From positions 1-5,526 of the forward strand of contig JBDSLU010000571.1 in the NCBI GenBank assembly GCA_039916225.1: DNA of 5,526 bases, in the 5' to 3' direction. The position numbers and the translations under genes were made by a program. Below are positions 1-5,526 of the stretch, piece by piece. Source of the stretch: JBDSLU01 sp039916225 (GTDB lineage Bacteria; Acidobacteriota; Vicinamibacteria; Vicinamibacterales; Vicinamibacteraceae). Numbering within the stretch: the first letter of the stretch is position 1; each line of letters opens with the position of its first letter. The notes under the pieces were generated by a model, which made no database searches, had not been told where the DNA came from, and was given only the letters and a program-made list of their open reading frames with translations.

Positions 1-111
1 GGATCGCAAGGCGCGAGGAGGAAGCATGCCGGGGGCATGTGACCGACGAGCAACGCCGCGAGGCGGGATGCATCGACGGCCAGAGTGTCTCAGTTATTCC
101 CTGACGGGCCC
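1..111. other. Region downstream of the histidine kinase gene, no supported gene
   Basis: After the kinase TAA (114-112) I find no start with a plausible ribosome site and no receiver-domain opening (no run of hydrophobics followed by DDE) on the minus strand. One minus frame is open to the edge from an ATG at 73, but it encodes a Ser/Arg/Cys-rich string and looks non-coding. On the plus strand a frame is open from the edge to a TGA at 102-104 and could be the tail of a convergent gene, but its third-position GC is lower than that of the genes here. Either reading is unproven. Confidence 0.4.
25..39. repeat. Short inverted repeat (6-bp stem, 3-base loop) downstream of the kinase gene
   Basis: catgcc (25-30) and ggcatg (34-39) are perfect reverse complements with a ggg loop. 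It lies about 73 nt past the kinase stop. No T-run follows on either strand, so a rho-independent terminator is not supported. It could be a weak terminator stem or chance in GC-rich DNA. Confidence 0.3.
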
Positions 112-1410
112 TTAAGCGACTGAGGGGAGGGTGATGGTCACGACGAGGCCGGCGCCAGCAGGGTGCGACAGCGCCATCGACGCACCTGAGTGCGCGCGCA
201 AGACCTGTGCGGCGCGGGCCAGCCCGAGCCCGGCGTGACCGGGCTTGTCGGTGCGGAAGGGCTCGAACACGGACGCGCGGATGTCCTCGGGCACTCCGGG
301 CCCGCGATCCGTCACGACCACGTCGACCCGCCGCTCCCCCGCCACCTGGCCCACCGACACCATGACCCGCGGCGCCGGCGTGATCTGCGCCGACGCCTCG
401 ATGGCGTTCTTGATGACGGCCGCGATGGCTTCCTCGAGGAGGACGCGATCGCCGGTGACCGTGCCGGTCGGCGCCGACGTGAGCTGCACGTCGGCATCGG
501 GCCGTTCGGCCTCCTGGCGCGCCAACGCGATCGCCGCCTTGACCGCTTCGACCGGGGCGAAGGTCGTCAGCGACACCGGCAGCGGCCGGACCAGTGCGCG
601 GAACGCCTCGACCGTCGTCAGCATCTTCTCGGAGCTGGTGGTGATGTGCTCGAGCGCGCTGCGATCGGCCTCGTTCAGGCTGCCGCGATCGACCATGTGC
701 GCGTAGCCGTGGACGGTGGTGAGGCTGTTGGCGAGTTCATGCGCCAGGCCGCTGGCGAGGCGCCTTGCGTCGTGGAGTCCGTCGTCCACCTTGGCGGTCG
801 AGGCCTCGTCACTGCCGCTCGCTGTCGCCGCGGCGGCCGGCGTCAGCACCGCCACGGCGCCGCCGCGGCCGGTGCGCGGCACCCAGCGGACGACGGTGAC
901 GGTCAGCAGCGACGGCGCGGCGCTCGTGGCCAGGACGAACGGGACCGGCTCGTCGCCGGCGTGCACGCCGGCCAGGCCGTTTGCGATCGCCGGCCACCGG
1001 GTGAACGTCGTGCGATACGGATGGCCGGTTCCCGTCCCCTCGACCGCCAGCCACTGGCGCGCCGCGGCGGTGCAGCGTCGCACGACGCCGGCCTCGTCGG
1101 TGACGATCAGGCCGAGCGGCAGCGCGTCGAGCACGGCGCCGTCCACGGTGTCGCCGGCACCCGGGCCCGCGACGAGTCTGGAGACGCCCGCGGCTGCGGC
1201 TGGCTGGCGACTCGGCACCGACTGGCCGCCCAGCGCCGCCTGGATCGTCGCGGCGGCAAACGCCTCCTCGGAGAGCCGATCGGCGCCCGTCGCGGCCTTC
1301 TCGCGTCCGACCTTGCGCAGCTTCAGGACCGCGAAGACAAGGATGCCCACCAGGCCGAGCAGCCCGATCGAGGTGCCGACGAGCGGCAGCAGGGGGGAAT
1401 CGGCACCCAT
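112..1410 (-). CDS. Single-TM PAS sensor histidine kinase (NtrB/PilS-type core)
   Basis: This 432-residue sensor kinase autophosphorylates a histidine and would pass phosphate to a response regulator. Residues about 9-30 form one membrane helix followed by KLRKVGREK. An Ala-rich linker (38-90) leads to a PAS-like fold (about 91-190, DALPLGLIVTDEAGVVRRC), then a second low-complexity linker. The H-box is LAHELANSL (222-230, H224), with Ala and Ser where NtrB/PilS kinases usually show RNP. The ATPase domain has the N-box IKNAIEA (N335), G1 DRGPGVP (368-374), F-box VFEPFRTDK (381-389) and G2 GHAGLGLA (391-398), so it looks active. Only about eight residues precede the helix, so there is no periplasmic sensor domain. 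The ATG at 1410 overlaps the pilD stop as TGATG. The frame continues upstream to 1698, but that part is a shadow of pilD. It is the last gene of the chain in this window; no receiver gene is seen. Confidence 0.93.
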   Translation of the reverse strand: MGADSPLLPLVGTSIGLLGLVGILVFAVLKLRKVGREKAATGADRLSEEAFAAATIQAALGGQSVPSRQPAAAAGVSRLVAGPGAGDTVDGAVLDALPLGLIVTDEAGVVRRCTAAARQWLAVEGTGTGHPYRTTFTRWPAIANGLAGVHAGDEPVPFVLATSAAPSLLTVTVVRWVPRTGRGGAVAVLTPAAAATASGSDEASTAKVDDGLHDARRLASGLAHELANSLTTVHGYAHMVDRGSLNEADRSALEHITTSSEKMLTTVEAFRALVRPLPVSLTTFAPVEAVKAAIALARQEAERPDADVQLTSAPTGTVTGDRVLLEEAIAAVIKNAIEASAQITPAPRVMVSVGQVAGERRVDVVVTDRGPGVPEDIRASVFEPFRTDKPGHAGLGLARAAQVLRAHSGASMALSHPAGAGLVVTITLPSVA

Positions 1411-2186
1411 CAGGGGTAGAACGACAGATACCACGCCACGAGCGGTTCGCCGACCAGGCTCGCAATCAGCGCCCCGATCGAGAGGAACGTGCCGAACGGC
1501 AGCGCGTAGCGCATACCGTCCTTGGCCCGCGCCAGCATCGCCGCGCCAACCAGCGCGCCGCTGCACGAGCTGAGGACGAGGGTGACGACGACGGCGCGCC
1601 AGCCCAGTACGGCCCCGATCATGGCGAGCATCTTCACGTCGCCCATGCCCATCCCCTCGACCTTGCGCCAGCGGTAGTAGGCCTCGGCGATGAGCCACAA
1701 GCTGCCGCCGCCGAGCGCGATCCCGATCAGCGAGTCACGCCAGCCGGGCGGCAGCCAGACGCTGGCCAGCAGCCCGAGCGGGATTCCGGTCAGCGTCATC
1801 GAGTCGGGCAGGATGCGGTGGTCGATGTCGATGAAGGCGAGGACGACGAGCACGGCCGCGAACGCCAGCCGCACCAGGAGCAGCGGCCCCGGCTCGAAGA
1901 CGAAGGCGTGCAGCGCGAAGACGACGCCGGTGAGCAGCTCGACGGATGGGTACCGCGCCGATACCGGGGCGCCGCAGAACCCGCAGCGCCCTCGCAACAG
2001 CACCCAGCTGACGACCGGCACGTTGTGGTAGAAGCGCAGCGCCTTGCCGCACCGCATGCACCGCGACGGCGGATGGACGACCGACTGCCCCAGCGGGATG
2101 CGGTAGATGCAGACGTTGAGGAAGCTGCCGATGACCAGCCCCAGCGAGCCGAGGGCGAAGACGAGGAAGCCGAACGGTGCGCTCAC
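1410..2186 (-). CDS. pilD: Prepilin peptidase / N-methyltransferase (A24 family)
   Basis: This 258-residue inner-membrane aspartic protease cleaves the leader of type IV prepilins and type II pseudopilins and normally also methylates the new N-terminus. The N-terminal domain carries GSFLNVCIYRIP (20-31) and two CxxC pairs, C43/C46 and C68/C71, the zinc-type cytoplasmic loop of bifunctional PilD/GspO proteins. The protease motifs are FIDIDHRILPD (118-128) and GMGDVKM (180-186, D183). Both aspartate motifs are intact. Several hydrophobic helices follow from residue 100 to the end. The start is a GTG at 2186, overlapping the previous stop as GTGA. An in-frame TGA lies 8 codons upstream with no other start between, so this start is well fixed, although no Shine-Dalgarno is visible and coupling probably drives initiation. 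At 258 residues it is slightly shorter than many PilD proteins but complete. Confidence 0.96.
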   Translation of the reverse strand: MSAPFGFLVFALGSLGLVIGSFLNVCIYRIPLGQSVVHPPSRCMRCGKALRFYHNVPVVSWVLLRGRCGFCGAPVSARYPSVELLTGVVFALHAFVFEPGPLLLVRLAFAAVLVVLAFIDIDHRILPDSMTLTGIPLGLLASVWLPPGWRDSLIGIALGGGSLWLIAEAYYRWRKVEGMGMGDVKMLAMIGAVLGWRAVVVTLVLSSCSGALVGAAMLARAKDGMRYALPFGTFLSIGALIASLVGEPLVAWYLSFYP

Positions 2187-3106
2187 GAGCCGGGCACCGC
2201 TTGGTGCTCAGGGGGCGGCTCGTCGGGCAACGGAAGCAGCGTCGAGTCCGCGGCCATTCGCACGTCCCCGGTCCACGGATCGAGCACGAAGACGAAGCCA
2301 TCGGGATCGGCGGGAATGCCGCGCAGGTATCCGGCCCGCACCAGCCCATCCCAGGTGACCGGCGCCGGGCCGCCGCGGCTGCGGTGCGTCGCGGCGACGC
2401 GGCGCAACGCATCCATCGCGTCCATGGCGTCGAGCTGGCGCAGCCGGCGCTCGGCGTCCTTACGCATCCATTCGACCTCGCCCGACTCGGCCAGGACCTT
2501 GAACAACATGCGGGCGGCGCTACGCTGGCCTCCCTGGGCCAGGGTGGTGGCCGCCAGCGGCTTGAGGAACCAGGCCGCACCTGGCATCTCACTCGCCTTC
2601 TGGAACCATGAGGCCGCCGTGCGGTAGTCGCGGCTGCCCCAGAAATGGGCGAAGCCGATGTCCTGCACGTACTCCCACTTTTTGGGATTCGCCTTGAGGC
2701 CCTTGAGGAGCAGCTTCTCCGCGAGATCGGGCCGGCCGGGGCCGGCCGGCTTCGGTTCGGTGAGGAAGATCGCGCCGAAGCGATAGGCCATGTTGAACTG
2801 CGGGTCCAGCCCCGTCGCCATGTCGAGGAGGGGATAGAGCAGCTCGTAGTCCTTCGCCTGCCTCGTCTTCTTCTGCGCCGCCCCGAACACCTGCAGCGCG
2901 CGGATGTAGTAGACGTCGGCGACGATCGCGTCGAAGGAGAGCGCGAGGCGCCGGACGACCTCGGGCGACTGGACGTAGAGCACGTGTTCGGCCGGTCGGT
3001 CGGTGTGGAAGGCGCGATCGCGCCGCACCTGCAGTCCGATCGACCCCGCCAGCAGCACCGCCGCGGCGACGAGGACCGGCACCGCCGGCAGGCGTCCAGC
3101 GGTCAT
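2183..3106 (-). CDS. Membrane-anchored TPR-like protein with pseudopilin-like C-terminal motif
   Basis: This 307-residue protein has an N-terminal hydrophobic segment (8-26) followed by charged residues (RRDR), so it is probably anchored with its body in the periplasm. There is no lipobox cysteine. Residues about 50-210 form helical pairs of TPR type: the LSFDAIVADVYYIRALQVFG region (56-75), DYELLYPLLDMATGLDP (86-102), LAEKLLLKGLKANPKKWEYV (128-147), and DYRTAASWFQKASEMPGA (160-177). These place Pro or Gly at repeat ends. Residues 222-233 include a short DAMDAMDA duplication. The tail (252-283) reads WDGLVRAGYLRGIPADPDG, then DPWTGDV, a pattern resembling the C-terminal part of type II secretion G-type pseudopilins. 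The start at 3106 overlaps the permease stop (ATGA). A weak GAGG lies 11 nt upstream. Upstream frame is shadow of the permease. The function is not known; a scaffold role beside the ABC exporter is inference. The TPR call is by eye. Confidence 0.8.
   Translation of the reverse strand: MTAGRLPAVPVLVAAAVLLAGSIGLQVRRDRAFHTDRPAEHVLYVQSPEVVRRLALSFDAIVADVYYIRALQVFGAAQKKTRQAKDYELLYPLLDMATGLDPQFNMAYRFGAIFLTEPKPAGPGRPDLAEKLLLKGLKANPKKWEYVQDIGFAHFWGSRDYRTAASWFQKASEMPGAAWFLKPLAATTLAQGGQRSAARMLFKVLAESGEVEWMRKDAERRLRQLDAMDAMDALRRVAATHRSRGGPAPVTWDGLVRAGYLRGIPADPDGFVFVLDPWTGDVRMAADSTLLPLPDEPPPEHQAVPGS
2731..2750. repeat. Perfect GC-only 9-bp inverted repeat inside the TPR-like gene
   Basis: The arms gccggccgg (2731-2739) and ccggccggc (2742-2750) are exact reverse complements separated by two bases. 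A real hairpin would use 8 bp around a 4-base loop. It falls in codons about 119-125 of the TPR-like gene and encodes the Pro/Gly-rich linker PAGPGRP between helical repeats. It is not followed by a T-run, so it is not a classical terminator. It may simply be the outcome of Pro/Gly codons in a GC-rich genome. Confidence 0.6.
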
Positions 3107-3927
3107 TTGAAGTCGCGCCTCGAGAAGAACAGCGAGGCCAGAGTCAGCAGAGTCGCGACGTAGAGGGCGCCGTAGCCGGTCGTCATCGCCACGTAGCCGG
3201 CCGTGACCGGCTGGCCGTGGACCACTTGGAGCTTGACGTCGAAGGACGCCAGGTTCGGCAGGATGTAATAGAGGCCCCGGGCCATCCACGCGAGAGGCTT
3301 GCTGTCGACGATCTGCTCGAAGTTCTTCAGGTCGGCCCCGAAATGGCCGACGATGACCAGACCGACGGTGAAGGCGGCGGCCAGCACCGGGCTGGTGAAC
3401 GTCGAGAAGAAGATCGCGATCGCAGTGACCACCCCGAGCTGGACCAGAATCAGGCCGGTGGCGGTGAGCAGGGCCGGATCGACGGCCGGCGCTTCCCAGG
3501 CCTTCTTGAAGAACGGATCGGTGACGGCGTCGGAGATGGCGAGCACGATGAACAGGGCCGCCGACATCACCAGCACGTTCACCGTGAGCGTCGCGAGGAG
3601 CCCGACGAACTTGCCGAGCACCAGCTCGGTGCGGCTCATCGGCTTGGCGAGCAGCGCGTAGATCGATCGCCGCTCCATTTCCTTCGACACCAGGCCGATA
3701 CCGATGAAAATGGCGATGAAGTGGCCGAACAGCGAGATCGCCGCCAGGCCGAGGTCCTTCACGATCTTGATCTCCTGGCCGGCACTGAGCTCGCCCAGGA
3801 TGTACGACGCCGAAATCAACAGGATGGCGAACAGCACGACGCTGTAGAGCACCTTGTCGCGGACCGACTCCTTGAACACGTTGGCTGCGATACGGCCGAC
3901 GGTGCCCGCCGACACGCCGAGGCTCAT
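3103..3927 (-). CDS. ABC-2 type transporter permease (PilI-like by context)
   Basis: This 274-residue integral membrane protein is the partner of the ATPase. Hydrophobic segments suggest six helices at about 28-46, 62-82, 106-132, 156-176, 178-197 and 246-267. Between helices 2 and 3 is the stretch SKEMERRSIYALLAKPMSR (81-99), followed by a GK, which is the characteristic cytoplasmic coupling region of ABC-2/NosY-type permeases (acidic-basic, then LL.KP.SR...GK). About 28 residues precede the first helix and there is no signal peptide, as expected for this class. A soluble loop at 197-245 (GADLKNFEQIVDSK...) would lie between helices 5 and 6. The start overlaps the ATPase stop by 4 nt, and its TGA overlaps the next ATG by 4 nt. 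With one ATPase and one permease gene, the transporter is probably a homodimeric half-transporter pair. The exported substrate is unknown. Confidence 0.92.
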   Translation of the reverse strand: MSLGVSAGTVGRIAANVFKESVRDKVLYSVVLFAILLISASYILGELSAGQEIKIVKDLGLAAISLFGHFIAIFIGIGLVSKEMERRSIYALLAKPMSRTELVLGKFVGLLATLTVNVLVMSAALFIVLAISDAVTDPFFKKAWEAPAVDPALLTATGLILVQLGVVTAIAIFFSTFTSPVLAAAFTVGLVIVGHFGADLKNFEQIVDSKPLAWMARGLYYILPNLASFDVKLQVVHGQPVTAGYVAMTTGYGALYVATLLTLASLFFSRRDFK

Positions 3928-4898
3928 GCCGACTTCTCCCGATTCGGCTCGGTGCCGCCATCGAAGCGATCCGTGCTGGCGGCGTTGTCCACCTGCTGCA
4001 CGAACAGATCCTCGAGCGTGTCGTGGATGGGATTGATCGAGACGAGGCGGCCGGTGGCGCCGGCCAGCTCCCTCGCCAGCTGCGCCGGATCGACCGACGG
4101 CACCGCCTCGACCGCGAATCGGCCCGGCGCCAGCGGCGTGACCTTGAGAAGAGCGGGACCGGCTGGCGTCTGCGGCAGTCCATCCAGCACGATTTCCCAG
4201 CCTTTGACCGTCGAGGTGACGAGCTCGGCGAGCGAGCCCGAGGCGGTGAGGTGTCCCTTGACGACGATGGCGATACGGCTGCACAGCGTCTCGGCGTCGG
4301 AGAGGATGTGCGAGCTGAAGAACACGGTGCGGCCTTCTTCCCGAAGCCGGAGAATCAGCGCCCGGACGTCGCGCCGCCCGATCGGGTCGAGGCCGGACAT
4401 CGGCTCGTCGAGGAACACGAGCTCGGGGTCGTTGATGAGCGCCTGCGCCAGCCCGACGCGCTGGATCATGCCCTTGGAGAATTTCCGCAGCTGCATGCGG
4501 CGTTCGCCGCCCACCCCGACGTCATCGAGCAGGCGTGACACGCGCTTGGCGCGGTCGGCACCCTTGTAGCCGAAGAGCCCGCCGAAGTAGCTCAGCAACT
4601 CCTCGGCCGTCAGATAGTCGTAGAAGTAGGGATTCTCGGGGAGAAAGCCGATTCGCCGCTTCATCTCGCGGTCGCCCAGCGGCCTGCCGAGAATGGTCGC
4701 GGATCCCGCCGTCGGGTAGACGAGCTGCATCAGCAGCTTGAGGGTGGTCGTCTTACCCGCACCGTTCGGGCCAAGGAAGCCGAAGACTTCGCCGGACTCG
4801 ACGGACAGTGTCAACGGATGCAGCGCCCGATACGGCCTCGGACGCCAGAACCCAATCCGGTAGTCCTTGCTCAGTCCGTCGGTTTCAATGGCGGCCAT
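3924..4898 (-). CDS. ABC-2 type transporter ATP-binding protein (PilH-like by context)
   Basis: This 324-residue protein is the cytoplasmic ATPase that would power the permease encoded next. It has Walker A GPNGAGKT (43-50), a Q-loop with Glu in LPEN (86-89), the signature FSKGM (140-144), Walker B LVFLDE (160-165), the D-loop SGLD (168-171) and the H-loop SSH (H197). The FSKGM signature and the Glu in the Q-loop are usual for ABC-2 exporters of the NatA/DrrA type, so they are not defects. Residues about 230-300 form a C-terminal accessory domain ending in the SINPIHDTLEDLFV pattern typical of that group. A hydrophilic tail follows. The ATG at 4898 gives the expected start MAAIETDGLSKDY just ahead of the first strand, although no good Shine-Dalgarno is visible. 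Its TGA overlaps the permease ATG (ATGA). The substrate cannot be read from sequence. The neighbouring pilD suggests PilH of the Myxococcus pil cluster. Confidence 0.95.
   Translation of the reverse strand: MAAIETDGLSKDYRIGFWRPRPYRALHPLTLSVESGEVFGFLGPNGAGKTTTLKLLMQLVYPTAGSATILGRPLGDREMKRRIGFLPENPYFYDYLTAEELLSYFGGLFGYKGADRAKRVSRLLDDVGVGGERRMQLRKFSKGMIQRVGLAQALINDPELVFLDEPMSGLDPIGRRDVRALILRLREEGRTVFFSSHILSDAETLCSRIAIVVKGHLTASGSLAELVTSTVKGWEIVLDGLPQTPAGPALLKVTPLAPGRFAVEAVPSVDPAQLARELAGATGRLVSINPIHDTLEDLFVQQVDNAASTDRFDGGTEPNREKSA
3936..3940 (-). promoter_or_regulatory. Ribosome binding site of the ABC permease gene
   Basis: The minus strand reads GGGAG, then 8 nt, then the ATG at 3927. It lies inside the 3' end of the ATPase gene. 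It fixes the permease start at 3927 rather than at the far upstream start codon of the same open frame at 4284, whose first 119 codons would encode an Arg-rich shadow of the ATPase gene. Confidence 0.6.
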
Positions 4899-4933
4899 AG
4901 CGATAGGAACATCGGCTCAGGCCCGGCGGATCT
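4899..4933 (-). other. 35-nt gap between the DsbA-like gene and the ABC ATPase gene
   Basis: This is the only gap between genes in the chain. Read on the minus strand it contains no clear AGGAGG-like ribosome site before the ATPase ATG, no run of T and no useful hairpin (only a 4-bp CGAT/ATCG stem). I see no recognisable -35/-10 pair. It is most likely a read-through spacer within the operon, although a weak internal promoter cannot be excluded. Confidence 0.4.
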
Positions 4934-5526
4934 TTACTTCCGGAGACCGGCCCTCTTCAGTTCGTGCTCGATGGCCAGGTCCATGATCGGGACGCGGTTG
5001 TCGGGCATCTGGATGCCGTTGACGAAGAAGGTCGGCGTCGACCCGACGCCCAGGAAGCCGCCCAGCGACGTGTCGGTCCTCACGTCGGCCAGCACCTTCG
5101 GATACTGCGTGTCGAAGTCGGCGACGCCGCCGATGTCGCGGACGGCGCGCTTCAGCCCGTCCAAGGTCAGGGTCGGCTGGTTGGCGAACAGCCAGTCCTC
5201 GAGGGCCTCGGCCTTGCCCAGCTTCCGGGCCATGCGAACGGCGGCCGCGGCCTCGCAGGCGATCGGATGGGGCCCCTGCGGAATGTTCGCGTTGCACTCC
5301 GCTTCGAGCGGGAAATCCTTGGTCACGAACTTGACCTTGCCCGGCGCTTCCTTGTCCCACTTGGCCTTGAGCGGCTTGTAGGCCTGGAAGGTATTGCCGC
5401 ACGGCGGGCACTGGTAATCGTTGAACTTGACGATGACAACCACGGCGCCGGCGGCGTCGACCGGGATCATCCGGCGGGCGGCGGTGTTCATGTATTCGTC
5501 GACCTGGGTCGCTTGCGGCATCGCCT
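4934..5526 (-). CDS. DsbA-like thiol:disulfide oxidoreductase domain, 5' end outside the window (possible VKOR-DsbA fusion)
   Basis: This is a thioredoxin-fold oxidoreductase expected to act in the periplasm, making or shuffling disulfide bonds. Numbering from the ATG at 5521 gives 195 residues. The active-site motif CPPC is at 38-41, following the strand VVVIVKFNDYQ. The cis-proline loop is at STPTFFVNG (161-169, P163). A second cysteine pair, C76 and C89 (ECN...HPIACEAA), is a pattern I associate with DsbA domains of the BdbD/VKOR-linked type. The frame stays open upstream of 5521 to the window edge, and the residues before the fold contain no signal peptide or membrane segment. The real start therefore probably lies outside, with an N-terminal export signal or a VKOR membrane domain. 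The stop is TAA at 4936-4934. The ABC ATPase gene begins 35 nt later, so co-transcription is likely. The oxidoreductase family is secure; the fusion is inference. Confidence 0.85.
   Translation of the reverse strand, partial: AMPQATQVDEYMNTAARRMIPVDAAGAVVVIVKFNDYQCPPCGNTFQAYKPLKAKWDKEAPGKVKFVTKDFPLEAECNANIPQGPHPIACEAAAAVRMARKLGKAEALEDWLFANQPTLTLDGLKRAVRDIGGVADFDTQYPKVLADVRTDTSLGGFLGVGSTPTFFVNGIQMPDNRVPIMDLAIEHELKRAGLRK

Noticed and set aside
1..73. Possible minus-strand gene starting at the ATG at 73, where a response regulator might be expected
   Set aside because: No ribosome site, and the 24 visible residues are Ser/Arg/Cys-rich with no receiver-domain opening.
1..104. Possible tail of a convergent plus-strand gene ending with TGA at 102-104
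   Set aside because: Only 33 codons are visible, third-position GC is lower than in the other genes and no motif is recognisable, so it cannot be supported.
190..1419. Long plus-strand open frames (190-1419, 245-706 and 716-1573) opposite the kinase gene
   Set aside because: They are Arg/His/Gly- or Ser/Ala/Thr-rich with no domain pattern, and lie antisense to a kinase with all its motifs in order. Such frames arise because high third-position GC removes stops on the other strand.
1735..2592. Minus-strand frame across the pilD / TPR-like junction
   Set aside because: Its Arg/Pro/Ala-rich translation is a frameshifted shadow of the two real genes.
1818..2627. Plus-strand open frames over pilD and the TPR-like gene (1818-2627, 1690-2031, 2177-2611, 2645-3163)
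   Set aside because: All are antisense to genes with clear family motifs and show biased, featureless translations.
3107..4284. N-terminal extensions of the permease (start 4284), the TPR-like protein (start 4183) and, at 1698, the kinase
   Set aside because: The extra residues are Arg-rich shadows of the preceding genes; the real starts at 3927, 3106 and 1410 sit exactly on stop/start overlaps and give proteins of normal shape.
3217..4569. 450-codon plus-strand open frame spanning the permease and ATPase genes
   Set aside because: It crosses two well-supported genes in antisense, has low-complexity Asp/Glu/Arg/His-rich translation and no recognisable fold.
3924..4898. Unusual ABC signature FSKGM and Glu in the Q-loop as possible signs of a dead ATPase
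   Set aside because: Both variants are common in active ABC-2 exporter ATPases, and Walker A, Walker B and the H-loop are intact.

Overview
The window is a GC-rich stretch of bacterial chromosome in which every convincing gene lies on the minus strand, so it reads from position 5526 down to 112. High GC at third codon positions, a VKOR/DsbA-type redox protein, and a TPR-like lipid- or membrane-anchored protein beside an ABC-2 exporter and a prepilin peptidase suggest an Acidobacteriota (Vicinamibacteria-like) or deltaproteobacterial/Myxococcota genome. This assignment is an impression from gene content and not a measured result.

Layout in transcription order: (1) the 3' part of a DsbA-like thiol oxidoreductase (5526-4934), open at the window edge and probably the C-terminal domain of a larger exported or membrane protein. 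After a 35-nt gap come (2) an ABC-2 type ATPase with a DrrA-like C-terminal extension (4898-3924), (3) its six-helix permease (3927-3103), (4) a membrane-anchored helical-repeat (TPR-like) protein with a pseudopilin-like C-terminal motif (3106-2183), (5) a complete prepilin peptidase PilD (GTG start, 2186-1410), and (6) a single-TM, PAS-containing histidine kinase (1410-112). Genes 2 to 6 are joined by stop/start overlaps (ATGA, ATGA, GTGA, TGATG), so they are almost certainly one translationally coupled operon. Positions 1-111 hold no convincing gene, only a short hairpin.

Functionally, the conserved-looking core is ABC ATPase + ABC permease + TPR-like protein + PilD + sensor kinase. This resembles the Myxococcus xanthus pil cluster, where an ABC ATPase (PilH) and a membrane protein (PilI) required for type IV pilus formation lie beside pilD, with the pilS/pilR two-component genes in the same cluster. 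My best inference is a type IV pilus (or related type II secretion) accessory operon. The ABC exporter and TPR protein would assist assembly, PilD would process prepilins, and the kinase would regulate expression. The upstream DsbA-like protein could supply disulfides to envelope components. No pilin, assembly ATPase or response regulator is inside the window, so the link to pili rests on pilD and on synteny.
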